Part shown: piece after piece, positions 1-9,602 of the stretch | How the letters are laid out: every line of letters starts with the position of its first letter | How positions within the stretch are numbered: the first letter of the stretch is position 1 | Origin: Symsagittifera roscoffensis | Lineage: Eukaryota > Xenacoelomorpha > Acoela > Convolutidae | DNA length: 64,000 nt | Reading direction: 5' to 3' | Assembly (NCBI RefSeq): GCF_963678635.1 | Contig: NC_087062.1 | Location: 18,401,789-18,465,788 of the forward strand | Translations under genes and position numbers: made by a program | Notes under the pieces: model-generated | The model's database searches: none | Told to the model about the DNA's origin: nothing | The model's input: only the letters and a program-made list of their open reading frames with translations

Positions 1-2388
1 GAAGAGGAACCAGAAGTCTCGATATTGAGAAGGAATGATGCGGAAGGTAGCAAGGACTCCTTGAAAGAAAAGAAACCTAATGGAAAAGAAGTCGTGCATT
101 GGTTGAGAGTCCCTGAGGATATATTTGAGCGGACTATGGTTAGGAAGAAGAAGGTGACATTCAAGGAGGAGGCTGAACACCTTGGACTGAGTCAAGAGTC
201 GGGGGAGTGGCCCACTGCAGAGGAAGGTGCTGAAGAAGAAAATTTGTCCGGGGAGTGTGAAGAATGGGATGAAGACTCAGAAAAGAGCAGAGATGACCAA
301 GACAGTCTATGCATGATATTGGCGGAAGAGAAAATGAGGCACCGCGACAGGGAGCTACAGACGGATACCTCCTCAGGAACGTACAATTTGGATCAGCAGG
401 AGGTGTGCGGAGGTGAAGAACTTGAGAAAATTGCAGTATCAAGGAAACCGTTCAGGGAGCTATCATGCAACTCAAATGTCAGAACAAACCTGGTATCAGA
501 AGATGACAGGAAGGTCTTGAGGAGGATAGTTTGCGTCAAACTGAAAGATGACATCCACAGTCCCGAAAAAATGAATGGTCAGATAATGGCACTGAAGGAA
601 AACGTCAAGGCGATATATAGGCTGTCGGATCTGATACGAGCCCAAAAAAATGACAAGATGACAAGCAACCTCTCCAAATGGATCTGGACGGTAGCCAAAG
701 AGAAAGGGGACCTGAAAGAAGACAGCTACAAGATCTTGAGCCAGTTCTACAAGGAGAGAAAAGATTTACTCTATCACACAGCTGATGGGGTTTTAGCATG
801 CAGGAGAAAGGATGAAGAGAGAATACTACACAAGCTCATCATACCACCACAGTTGTACCAGACGGAGGTGTTATTCAGATTGCACGATCAAATGGGGCAT
901 CAGGGCATAGACAAAGCGCAACAGAGAATGCTACACAGGTTTGATTGGCCGGGATCAAGGAAGGCCTGCGAGAGATGGGTGAATGCATGTCTGGCATGTC
1001 TACAGGTGAAAGACCCAAGGAAGAAGAAGTTTCCACTCAAGTCCGTGGAAAGTTCGGAAATCAACGAGGTTGTGCAGATAGAACATCAGAAGATCTGCAT
1101 GACAGAGTCGGGATATAACAAGATACTGGTCATAAAAGACCACTTTACGAAGTTGGCGGAAGAGGTGCCCTGTCAAACAGCCTGACCGGAGGAGACTTGG
1201 GACCACTTGATAACACATTGGATATCACGATATGGTTGTCCGATGACATTTCAATCGGACAACGGAAAAGCCTTCGTGGGTGATCTGACAAAAGAATTGA
1301 TGAAGAGGTCACACATTGCTCAAGCGCACTCAAAGACCTACCATCCTCAGACTAACGGGTTAGTGGAGAGACAGAACAGGACGTTAGTGATTATGCTGAG
1401 GGTATATTGCTCGCGATTCATGACAGACTATGATAAATATCTGCCGCAAGTGGTAGGGGCGTACAACAGCACGCAACACTCGACAACAGGAATCAGTCCC
1501 TTCATGATGTTAAGGGGCAAGAAGAGAGCAATGCCCCTAACATTCTTTTACCCAGAATACGAAGGAAACAAGACGTCGCCTCAAGCTTATGTGAATGAAG
1601 CGGTCAAGAGACAACAGGAACTAAACCAGCTCTGCAGAAGGAACACGGGGCAAGGACAAATGAGGCAGCGGAAGAAATACGATGAGAAGAAACTTCAAGC
1701 AAAACCGTATGCAGTGGGCCAATACGTCTGGTTGTTCCAGAATGTTATATCTCCCAAGGGGACGAAGAAACTACTTAAGAAATGGCGAGGACCGTTCCTG
1801 ATCACAGAGGTACAACAGCAGGGACGGTTCTACCGCTTGAGTACGGGGCGAGCAGCGCATTATGAAAATCTGAAGCCTCATGTTCCATCTCCGGAGGACT
1901 GGTGCGTACCGCAGACTTTTGAGGGACTAGAGTACCTATTGGTAGAGCCAGCATGCGATGTGAACGAGAAAGGCACCATAGAAAAAAATGATGGCAACGA
2001 GGACGTGAGCATGGACGATAATGAAGTGCAGGTTTCACACTATCCGCAAGAGGACTATTCCACACCAGAACAAGAAACAGATCTGGAGCAGAGCGGGATA
2101 GAAAGGAGGGAAAACACAAACTTGAAAATACTAGAATGGATGCGCGATGTCAAGAGCAAAGGAGATGAAGAGCAAAGCATCCAGCAGGTCGACGTGTCAG
2201 CGGAAAAACACGTGAAAACAAAAGATCCCCTCTTCGATTGGACAGCAACCGACAGGCTGCTCGAGATACCGCCAGATAATTTAGACCCAGCATCATCGAC
2301 GGGGACGTCGATAATTATTTTTGTCCGGGGAGTAGGGGTGGGACTTACCCACACCAAAAATTTGACGATAAAAAACTCAGAGAAGTGA
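1..2388 (+). pseudogene. pol: Pol C-terminal part: linker and integrase
   Basis: The frame is open from the window edge, so the gene is cut off at its 5' end. An acidic linker (nt 1-850) is followed by the integrase HHCC zinc domain (H-x4-H at about 883-900, C-x2-C at about 985-996), the catalytic core and a GPY/F-like segment (KKWRGPFLITEV, about 1,780-1,815). In the core the second Asp is at 1258-1260 and Glu at 1366-1368, an exact D-x35-E spacing, but the first catalytic Asp is Glu (1081-1083, motif VVQIEHQK). A TGA at 1183-1185 splits the core; the frame resumes unchanged. The tail after the GPY/F region is acidic. The related - strand copy has Asp at the first position, so the Glu here is probably a lesion. 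Confidence 0.93.
2328..2380 (+). other. Candidate 53-nt intron joining pol to the post-integrase ORF, donor mutated
   Basis: Removing 2328-2380 joins codon positions 2326-2327 to 2381 and brings pol into the reading frame of the ORF at 2385-2918. The acceptor is a plausible AAACTCAG. The donor reads GGGAGT where the opposite-strand copy has consensus GTGAGT (60,719 downwards), so splicing should be lost here. In the other copy the same junction also joins in frame. Coordinates come from frame logic plus comparison, with no RNA evidence. Confidence 0.55.
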
Positions 2389-2918
2389 GAGAGATTAGCG
2401 GGCTGGAACTGGACGAGGAAGAGGCTGAGCCTACCATAGGACGAAACTTCAAAACAAATTTTGAAATACCCAATGAATACTCGGAGAACATCCTGATCAC
2501 GGACAGCGACTTCATTTTGTCAGACAGGACTAGCGCGATCTGTATAACGAGGGACATGAGCTTCAAATCGAGACTAGAGACCGACTTCAAGAGAGAATAT
2601 CAGAACGTGGAGTTTCTATTTAGACAGAGACCGGTGTTGGGAGGAATGGCTGAGCTTCCCCCATTAGTTTCACAAGTCCCGAGTAAATACCTGTGCCTTC
2701 TGGTAGCGAGGATCAATGAAAGGAACACGATAGATCCTGAGCACGTGATATTGGCACTAACGAGGCTGAGAGACTTCATGGTCGAAAGAAGGATAATGGA
2801 GGTCTCGATGCCAGTCTTTGACCAAAACAGGGGCAAGTTGAGCCTAAGGGAATTATACGCCATCCTACACGTGGTCTTCGCAGAAGCGGAGATAATGTTA
2901 CACCCACACAAGAAATAA
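2385..2918 (+). CDS. Post-integrase ORF of unknown function
   Basis: About 177 codons. The first codon here is GTG and is not a believable animal start; the frame continues upstream into the candidate intron acceptor at 2380, so it is probably a spliced C-terminal extension of Pol. The protein is acidic at its start, then has a conserved block (FKSRLETDFKREYQNVEFL and RLRDFMVE) shared with the opposite-strand copy at 60,186-60,657. I see no transmembrane segment, signal peptide or envelope-like cleavage site, so it is not an obvious env. The conserved stop context suggests the original end was the TGA about 10 nt further on. Function unknown. Confidence 0.65.
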   Translation: MREISGLELDEEEAEPTIGRNFKTNFEIPNEYSENILITDSDFILSDRTSAICITRDMSFKSRLETDFKREYQNVEFLFRQRPVLGGMAELPPLVSQVPSKYLCLLVARINERNTIDPEHVILALTRLRDFMVERRIMEVSMPVFDQNRGKLSLRELYAILHVVFAEAEIMLHPHKK

Positions 2919-2956
2919 TACTTGAGTATCGCCTGAGTTTTGGGCGGACAATGGAG

Positions 2957-2991
2957 GTCTCGAGTTAGGCAAAGGGGAGTCTCGAGTTAGG
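2957..2991 (+). repeat. Direct repeat pair, 13 bp, spacing 22 bp
   Basis: GTCTCGAGTTAGG occurs at 2957-2969 and 2979-2991, just after the post-integrase ORF. Role unknown. Confidence 0.85.
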
Positions 2992-3311
2992 TACATGGGG
3001 GCGCGAAGCAGGTGGATGGATTTTAACACAATTGGCATGACAATTAAAATTTAGAGGACATGACGGTGCTAAAACATGAAACAAATTTGCATGCTCTTAA
3101 AACTCAAAATTGAATTCTTTTAGTGAAAAAGATGGAGGGATAAGGTTTTAAACACAATAATGAAGGGGGGGCTTAGGTTAGGAACATCTTAGCCGAAAAA
3201 TGGATTTTATTTTCAGATTGATTTGTAAAATTGAATCGACACTCAAGCAACACTAACTCAACGAAGAGAAAGATATCTAGAGCAAGTATTCTTTCAGCGG
3301 TCTCAGAAGTT

Positions 3312-3370
3312 GTTCTCAAGTTCAACTGGTACGGTGTTCTCAAGTTTAACTGGTACGGTGTTCTCAAGTT
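3312..3370 (+). repeat. 24-bp tandem repeat (about 2.4 copies)
   Basis: Units at 3312-3335 and 3336-3359 differ at one base, and a partial third unit follows. They sit directly upstream of the probable start codon at 3405 and so are probably leader sequence, although the frame is open through them. Confidence 0.9.
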
Positions 3371-3404
3371 GGGTAATAGTAAGATCAAATTGAAGATACT
3401 GACG

Positions 3405-4595
3405 ATGGCAGATCGCTTCTGGAAATCTATGCCAGCAGCGCTCAAGAGGACCACGCTCGATGAACTGTGCAAGCGCCTGAGGAATCTCGATTACACTCAA
3501 GTCGATGAGAGGTTGGCGGTGATGTTGAATGCCATCCTACAGCTAGAAGCGCAGGGTGAATGTAGGGAGTCAGCGACAGAGGCAGTGCTGATGGTCGGCT
3601 ACACCACGGAGGGTATATCCAACCAGGAGCAAACTAGCTGGCTATCCTGGAACGTAGATGGAGGCGTGAGGGGATTCGACCTGGCAAGGAATCCTGGATT
3701 GAACAACACGACACAATATGGTGCGGGAGAGTTCCAACTTCCTACCAGACCGACGATAGGATCCGCAGGCCAATCTATGAGCAGGCCCCTGTCTATGATA
3801 TGGCCCCAGCAGACAGAGGAAGCGTACCCGGACCTCAGCAGTTTGAAGAGGGAACTAGAAAGAGCCCAGAGGGAAAGAGACACAGCAAATCTGGACCGGG
3901 ATGGTGCAAAACTCGAGAGGGACCAGGCGAATCTGGAGAGAGATCAGGCGATTCTTGAGAGGGATCAGGCGAGGCGTGATCTCAACATGATAAGGGCAGA
4001 GTACCAACAAGAGCAGAAGGTACGCGAAAATGAGGCGAACTGCGAGCAGCTGAAGTCACAAATGGAGAAGATTCAGAGGCGACAACGAGAGTTTGCGAGG
4101 CAAAAAGAGAAGGGAACGAGGACCGCCGAACAAGCAACCGCAGGATCGAGGCCGGAGTCGCGGATGGAGGTAGACGAAGTTCCTAGGTCCGGTGGACGAT
4201 TCAACTCGGACCGAGCGGCTCAAGAACACATGAACGAGGTACTGGAGGTATGGATACCACCCGAGCTGGTGCCCTCCGTGCGCGGTCTAGAGGCGCAACC
4301 GATAAGGCCTTTGATGGATGTCACATTGCCGGGATATACCCCGAGTAGTAGCCAAATCAGTGGTGGTTCATCGCGTCTCAAGGAGCTGCAAGATAGATTA
4401 CAGTCGAGGAGTTGTGATGATTCGACTCGACAACAGCGATCTTTCACCTGGAGGGACCACCCAGTCAGGAGTGTCGCATGCCACAAGAAGAATACAGATG
4501 GCGAGCTACAAGAAGGATACAGATGGCAGGTATCACAGACACAACCGTATGGATTGGACAATGGCACAGCGGGCGAGAAGGGATTGTTTCCATGA
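3405..4595 (+). CDS. Coiled-coil ORF upstream of the SGNH hydrolase
   Basis: The ATG at 3405-3407 has A at -3 and G at +4, a good animal start context, and a matching ATG exists in the other copy (59,824). About 396 codons. The N-terminal part is mixed helical. At about 3,840-4,060 there is a charged coiled coil with a 7-residue tandem repeat (LERDQAN/LERDQAI/LERDQAR), encoded by 21-bp DNA repeats. Its C-terminal end overlaps the SGNH frame (+1) from 4318, and a short DNA repeat near 4,486-4,530 marks where the frame probably slipped. This may be the N-terminal half of one coiled-coil/SGNH protein. Gag-like in having a coiled coil, but no zinc knuckle is seen. Confidence 0.65.
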   Translation: MADRFWKSMPAALKRTTLDELCKRLRNLDYTQVDERLAVMLNAILQLEAQGECRESATEAVLMVGYTTEGISNQEQTSWLSWNVDGGVRGFDLARNPGLNNTTQYGAGEFQLPTRPTIGSAGQSMSRPLSMIWPQQTEEAYPDLSSLKRELERAQRERDTANLDRDGAKLERDQANLERDQAILERDQARRDLNMIRAEYQQEQKVRENEANCEQLKSQMEKIQRRQREFARQKEKGTRTAEQATAGSRPESRMEVDEVPRSGGRFNSDRAAQEHMNEVLEVWIPPELVPSVRGLEAQPIRPLMDVTLPGYTPSSSQISGGSSRLKELQDRLQSRSCDDSTRQQRSFTWRDHPVRSVACHKKNTDGELQEGYRWQVSQTQPYGLDNGTAGEKGLFP

Positions 4596-5439
4596 CGCGT
4601 CTTGGGCGGAATATTACGCACAGCCGAGAATACCAGAGGGTGCGGTCCACTTAATCATAGGGGACAGCCTGATACGGGTGCTGACCCGGATCCAATCGCA
4701 TTGGCAGGTGGGAGTCTTGAGTTTTTCTGGAGCCGCAACACCTCAGATGTTGGCGTCACTAGAGATGTTGGACATGGTCAAGATGTATACGGTCACTCTG
4801 ATGATGGGAACCAATGACGTGTCCAGAGGGTAGTCGAGAAAGGTGATGAGACTGCACGAGAAAATGAGCTGCATTCTTGAGGAGTTGGGGATTTATCTGG
4901 ATCCTGTGATACTCACAATTTGCACGATCCCATACAACATGATGACCGACCAGCACGCGATGGAGATGAACGAGAAGGTGCGCATTATCAATGAAATAAT
5001 TAGGCAAAAACAACAAAGAAGCGTGCTCCCCGTTAGACTGTTGGACGTGGCCGACATGATGAAACGATCCTTCCCGGATGATGCGTCATCGGATGGCGTT
5101 CACTCCGACAAGCCCAAGATCTTAGAGTGGATAAATGGTGTCTTCCAGAGGCACATAAATGCGCTAGTGTCGGACCTGCTGGAAACGGCCCAGTTAACCT
5201 TTGGTCCACCCCTATACCCTCTTTCTTTGCCACTAGACCCCTATCCAGTCGCCTGGGAGCGAGAGTCGACTCGAGGGACAGCTCAAGGAGCAGCCGGATC
5301 CGACAACCGGAGTCCACACCGATGGAGGCCGAAGAGGCAGAGTCTTCCACGCCCCAAAGCTCGGTGGTATCCTCGGTGCTGGTGGTGGATGACAAGAGAA
5401 TGGAAAGGCCGGCTGAGACGAGCCGGTCGCGATATCTAG
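4318..5439 (+). pseudogene. SGNH (GDSL-type) hydrolase domain
   Basis: All four family blocks are visible: block I with GDSL, Ser codon 4666-4668; block II with Gly in SFSGAATPQM (about 4,714-4,745); block III with GTND, Asn codon 4813-4815; block V with DGVH, Asp 5092-5094 and His 5101-5103. The family comprises esterases, lipases and deacetylases; the substrate here cannot be told. A TAG at 4831-4833 just after GTND breaks the frame, which then continues to 5439. After about 5,250 the better reading moves to another frame. The related domain on the opposite strand (57,997-58,640) keeps the same catalytic residues. Open start at 4318 is only the frame limit, not a start codon. Confidence 0.85.
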
Positions 5440-5555
5440 AGAGGATAAAAGAACTGAATCTGGAGGACCTGGAGTGCAGGCAGGAATTGGCGGAGGTCCT
5501 GGGGCTTAAGGATGTGTCGCACGTAGACTTGAGTAGGCACCATTGTGTGGATTAG
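5240..5555 (+). pseudogene. Frame-shifted continuation after the SGNH domain
   Basis: From about 5,250 the coding signal moves to the frame open at 5127-5555, a Ser/Glu-rich linker followed by a helical segment (ERIKELNLEDLECRQELAEV) and a TAG. It appears to be the C-terminal tail of the SGNH protein or a linker to the next module. The opposite-strand copy has a corresponding, similarly broken piece at 57,647-58,000. Confidence 0.45.
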
Positions 5556-5591
5556 TTAAAGGCCCACGAGGCGCACTTCTCAAGAGCGAGG

Positions 5592-6334
5592 ATGATGGAG
5601 ACGGAAGATCTGACCGGGATTCCGCTGAAATCAATATGGGGACCGATCAACTGTAGGCCACTCAAGCTGTTGGAGAGTCCAGGACTCATAGTGGAGCCCC
5701 CCCAAACCTCGAACGAGCATAGGCAGAATCAGGGTGGCTACTCCTGCGCAGTTGAGAGTGGTGGACAAGCTACTGGAGCCGAAAGACATGCGACTCCCAG
5801 ATGCCACCTACGAGGGCGCGAAACTAGCCAATGACCCAAGGTCGGTAAACCCTGTGGGAACGCACAGGTGGCCAAGATATTGGCAGTGTATGATCGATAT
5901 GATCCAGGAGCCGCGAGAGTAATTATCGTGGCGGGCTCGGATTTCGAGGGACATCTCCGAAGCTGTTTTGGCCGGAAACACTAGTGTATTTGCTGCCTGG
6001 TGCGGAATTGAACTAGATGCTGACTCTGGTAGTGGCGATTAAGTCAGAGATGCCTTGCGAACCAGAGCTACTGCTATTTGCTGGAATGAATGACTACTTG
6101 CATGCGGCAAGGCTTCTGGTGCATCTGAAAGGCGAAGCACCGACGCCCACGAAGATCGGAGCAGCTATCCAGACATTGTTTGCGGCAATGAATGAGGTGC
6201 AAGAGAATGTGACCTCTCGATTCGGAGCCAAGACAAAGGTGGCGTTTACAACGTCTCCGGGGTACGCGAACATGACACCTGCTTTGCAGTTTGTATACGC
6301 TATCTTGATCCTCATAGCGGAAGGGAACGCGTAG
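5592..6334 (+). pseudogene. Second module with GSDF and GMNDYLH motifs, possibly SGNH-like
   Basis: Best read across several frames. A hydrophobic strand with VAGSDFEGHL (about 5,928-5,957) is followed in the frame 6017-6334 by LFAGMNDYLHAA. The opposite-strand copy has VANSDF and FDGINDHLH in the same order (56,775-57,584). The order of a G-S-D element and a G-x-N-D element resembles blocks I and III of SGNH hydrolases, but no D-x2-H block is seen and the likeness is weak. It ends with TAG at 6332-6334, after which the same frame runs straight into the next ORF. Function unknown. Confidence 0.4.
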
Positions 6335-6337
6335 CGG

Positions 6338-7987
6338 GTGTTGATGGCAGCCCCCAATTGTGGGCTAGAGCCGATGAACTTGAGAATTCTGAAGTCGGAA
6401 TTGGTAGCAGCATGGGCGGACATGTCTCATGCCTTGAGGGGGTTCAACGAGTTGGCAGACAATCTCATTGTATTAGGCGAGGTCCTCTTCCTCGAGATTT
6501 CGAATCTAGCTCGACAGTTGAAATACAGTCCAGAGATTGGGGATAATCACCCGATCATAAGACACCTAACAGCTAGCCTATGGTTCCGAGGCATGGACCT
6601 GACAATCACGAGCTCCACCAGCAAGGCAAGGGGACCAAACAATGAAAGAAAAAACGTGGCTGCGGCCGAAAAGCAATTGGAATCGATGGGATATCGTCTG
6701 ACGCAGGAAAGATGCAGGTGGCCGTTCCTGACCCCAAGGCTCGAGAATGCTACGGACAAAACGCGGGAGAATGCTCCACCTCTCATCATGCAGATATGGG
6801 AGTTTCTTGAGGGGCAGCTGGAAATGGCAGAGAGCAAGGAGATGACGGTGGGAAGATTCGCAGCGGCAAACGAAGTCACCATTGGAGGATTCTGGACGGA
6901 GCATGCCAAAGACGAGCTAAGAACGAGGAAGAGTTATGAGACCTTGAGATTCTTGAGTCCTTGTAGGGGGAAAGGGTACATGACTAGGGTGTTCTATGCG
7001 AAGGACACCATATTTGAGGCGTTCGTGCAAGAGCTGCTGAACATGCCCGTAAACCTCTTACTGGACCTGTACTTGGTTTATCCCAGATATCTATTCAACA
7101 TGGGTCCGGCGTACATGATCAGTAGAGGTGTGGAAACACTTCGAATTGATGGGTACCTGACACTAATACTCCTAACTCACGGGGAACTGGTGGCATTTCA
7201 TCGGTTGATGAAATATGGGCAACCCCTGTCAATGGGGAAGACCCACCCAAGCACGGAGACGTACTCGTACAAGTGCACCGCCGGACTGAAGAAGTTGCTG
7301 GTGGAGTATCTTTTGATGCAAAACCGACACCTGACTGGCGAAGGGAGGAACCCCAAGACGAGAGAATTGTTGAGGGAGGCGAATGGTGGCATCCCTCTAT
7401 TGACTCATTTGTGCTTGGCCATGAGATCTGACCCACTGGGAGTGATCAGGGGGCTTGGCGAGGTCGCGACTTGTATCTATGGGCCAGCGGTGACGTATGC
7501 CTTTCCGGATCCACTCGTGGCGGCAAACCGCAACTCAGTGGTGCACGTGAGTCTGATAAGTGTGCTAGATGGGACGGCGTTGAACTGGTGCAGACAAGAG
7601 GTGCTGAGAGCACGAATGAGCAACACGGTGCTCTTCAGTAAAGTCAAGGATCCCGGGTTGGTAGTATTTAACTACCGGGGACAATTGCAATGCAGAATCG
7701 GGGGGAAACGTGAAGGCCCCATTGAAACTTACCCCATATTTTGGAATTTGAATCCCTTGACGGCAGACAAACGAGAGATCTTGAGAACCCGAGCGTGGAA
7801 AAAGAGCTTCGAGCTGGCAAAGAGGGAGTTGGAAATGATACTAGAGAGAGAAATTTTGCCCACCACCGTTCCCGAGTTCTCGATGGTCAGGAGAATGACC
7901 TTGGGGATGAACAGTCCACTGGTGGTCCCATCCCTGTACGCAAGAGGCGCGGTAGAGAAACAGCAGAAGGAGTTCACAGATGGCTGA
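6338..7987 (+). CDS. Large conserved ORF of unknown function (core ORF)
   Basis: 550 codons, the longest open frame in E1, in the same frame as the upstream module. I recognise no known domain. Comparison with the opposite-strand array gives a clear conserved core: GGIPLLTHLCLAM, DPL, YGPAVTYAFPD, SVVHVSLIS and DGTALNWCRQEVLR (about 7,380-7,610), with matching spacing in the array units. Before the core lie hydrophobic helices (about 7,000-7,180). TGA at 7985-7987 truncates it; the frame continues beyond. This is the segment that was amplified in E2. The listed start is the first codon after a stop and not a real start. Confidence 0.7.
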   Translation: MLMAAPNCGLEPMNLRILKSELVAAWADMSHALRGFNELADNLIVLGEVLFLEISNLARQLKYSPEIGDNHPIIRHLTASLWFRGMDLTITSSTSKARGPNNERKNVAAAEKQLESMGYRLTQERCRWPFLTPRLENATDKTRENAPPLIMQIWEFLEGQLEMAESKEMTVGRFAAANEVTIGGFWTEHAKDELRTRKSYETLRFLSPCRGKGYMTRVFYAKDTIFEAFVQELLNMPVNLLLDLYLVYPRYLFNMGPAYMISRGVETLRIDGYLTLILLTHGELVAFHRLMKYGQPLSMGKTHPSTETYSYKCTAGLKKLLVEYLLMQNRHLTGEGRNPKTRELLREANGGIPLLTHLCLAMRSDPLGVIRGLGEVATCIYGPAVTYAFPDPLVAANRNSVVHVSLISVLDGTALNWCRQEVLRARMSNTVLFSKVKDPGLVVFNYRGQLQCRIGGKREGPIETYPIFWNLNPLTADKREILRTRAWKKSFELAKRELEMILEREILPTTVPEFSMVRRMTLGMNSPLVVPSLYARGAVEKQQKEFTDG

Positions 7988-9193
7988 GATCCCTTGTTTA
8001 TCGGCTACTCAGTGGCAGTTTACTTCCATACGTGTGATATCAAGATAAACTCATGGACGACTCCAGCAAAGAAGATGAGGGGTTCAATGCCTCCAAAGTT
8101 CGAGGTTCGGGACATCTTGAGAACGCTCGATCAAGCGGAGCTGGAGAACATGCTGCTGGTTTGGGACGATTGAAGAATGACCGTGGAAGAAGGACATATG
8201 GCTCTAAAAGACGACATGAAGTTCGCCACGAGAAAGTAGCGGGCGCCCAATGGACTGGAGCAAGTGGAGATGAAACAAGAAGAAAATGAGCTGGTTGCAG
8301 CGGGCTCCTTTTACGTAGCACTTAGCGAATATTAGAAGTTGGATCAGGCAACACCCTCACCCCTATCGGTGGGCACCCCTGGAGATAAGAGAAGCGGTCC
8401 CGTGGAAAGTAGGTTTAGAGACGTACTTGAGAGAAGGCGAGCTGAGTCAGAAGGGAAGAGCATTGTTGAGACTCTCAGTGAAGCAGGAGAAGAAATGGAT
8501 GTGGGGAATACGCCTGAGCAGAAACCAGCTGAGAAGGATTTCACCACTCAGGAACTGCTGCAGCACTTGACGGTTGGGCGAATACGGCCACACCACCCCC
8601 TGACATCATCCCCTCGCAAAAACCTGGAACTACCCCTGACCAGCAAAACCTCTAATATGGGAATGATCCTCTTGAGTGCCAAAGAAAGTAAGAAGAATGC
8701 CTTCGAGGGCAAAAAATGGATGTTCCTAATTACTCTGGACAAGAAGGCGTTGCGAGAATTCTTGAGCGAGTTTAATCAGAAAGCAGAAACCGAACCGAGA
8801 TTCAAAGAAGAATTATGGGATACGATGGTGAAGTTCGGAAAACCAGTTTTGATGGGCACCGGACTGGATGAAAAGGCGAGAAAGGAGTTGTTGAGCAAGA
8901 TAATCAAGCTGCAAGAAACGGAGCAGAAGACCAAAGATGATGAATGTAAAGACAGCTCTACTCTGAAACAAAAAACTGACAATAAAATGATTAAGGTTGA
9001 AAAAGAGGATAAGGTTAAGACTAGTAATATGATTAAAGATATTAATATCCTTAAGGCTCGAGAGAGGGTGAGGCAAGAGTCGGAAAGGGCTGGACCGGGA
9101 CAAAGAGGTCGAATCAGTGATGATAGTGGCGACACCCCCAAACAAAGGTGTGAGGTCTCGAAAGAGGAAAAGGGAGGTAGAAGAGTTGAATAG
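7988..9193 (+). pseudogene. Continuation of the core ORF: Lys/Glu-rich segment with several stops
   Basis: Same frame as 6338-7987, interrupted by TGA 8171-8173, TAG 8237-8239 and TAG 8333-8335, then open to 9193. Pieces match the array product of E2 (for example VKFGKPVLMG here and MNVKPELLIS there). The 3' part is rich in Lys, Glu and Asp and looks disordered or coiled. Together 6017-9193 appears to have been one long frame carrying at least five in-frame stops now. Confidence 0.55.
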
Positions 9194-9602
9194 TCCCTCG
9201 ACGGACGCGGTCTCTGAGAAGAATCTGAGGGAGACTGCCCCCATGATTCTAGCGCGATGGAAGACTGCGGACTACAAGGGTAGCTCCGAACCAAGGAAGC
9301 TGACCGAGGTGGTGAAAGAGATGGCGGCCTCGACGAAGCTGGCAACGGAAGAAGACTTCAGACCTCAGAAGGCGAGCAAGAAAAGGGGCTCGACGAGTGG
9401 ACAAACGTGGGAGGTAGACGTTGGTAAAAACATGATCTCGAGCGAGCATCAGGCGATTGGGAAACAAGTAACCAGCGATCCTCTGGAGAAGAATGCGACA
9501 AGGAACGCCGCTCGACCTTGGTGGTTGGCTCTGGAAACAATGAAGGAACTGGAGGACTGCCTGAAAAAACTCGATCGTGGAGTGCCAAGATTAATAAGTT
9601 AG
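9117..9602 (+). pseudogene. Basic segment with a nuclear-localisation-like motif
   Basis: The reading frame shifts from the previous ORF near 9,120-9,190. The product begins with a basic cluster RSRKRKREVEE, and the opposite-strand copy has TKRKRVEE at the same position (34,098-34,628). Conserved ILARWKTADY/ILIARLRSASY follows. The motif resembles a monopartite nuclear localisation signal; that role is inferred from composition only. Confidence 0.5.

Larger units (their letters stand above)
2919..3404 (+). other. Non-coding gap between post-integrase ORF and coiled-coil ORF
   Basis: AT-rich, no convincing ORF. It holds a pair of 13-bp repeats, a run of eight G at about 3164-3171, a splice-acceptor-like TTTATTTTCAG ending at 3216 and three 24-bp repeat units before the next ATG. 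The opposite-strand copy has a non-coding gap of about 360 bp at the same place. I see no similarity to the LTR at 15,438-16,713, so it is better read as an internal leader, promoter or splice region than as an LTR. Confidence 0.6.

Noticed and set aside
2385-2918. Post-integrase ORF as an envelope gene
   Set aside because: No signal peptide, no membrane span, no furin-like site and no Cys pattern of a surface glycoprotein.
2919-3404. Reading the gap before the coiled-coil ORF as an LTR between two separate elements
   Set aside because: Too short, no match seen to the LTR at 15,438-16,713, and both element copies have the same adjacency.
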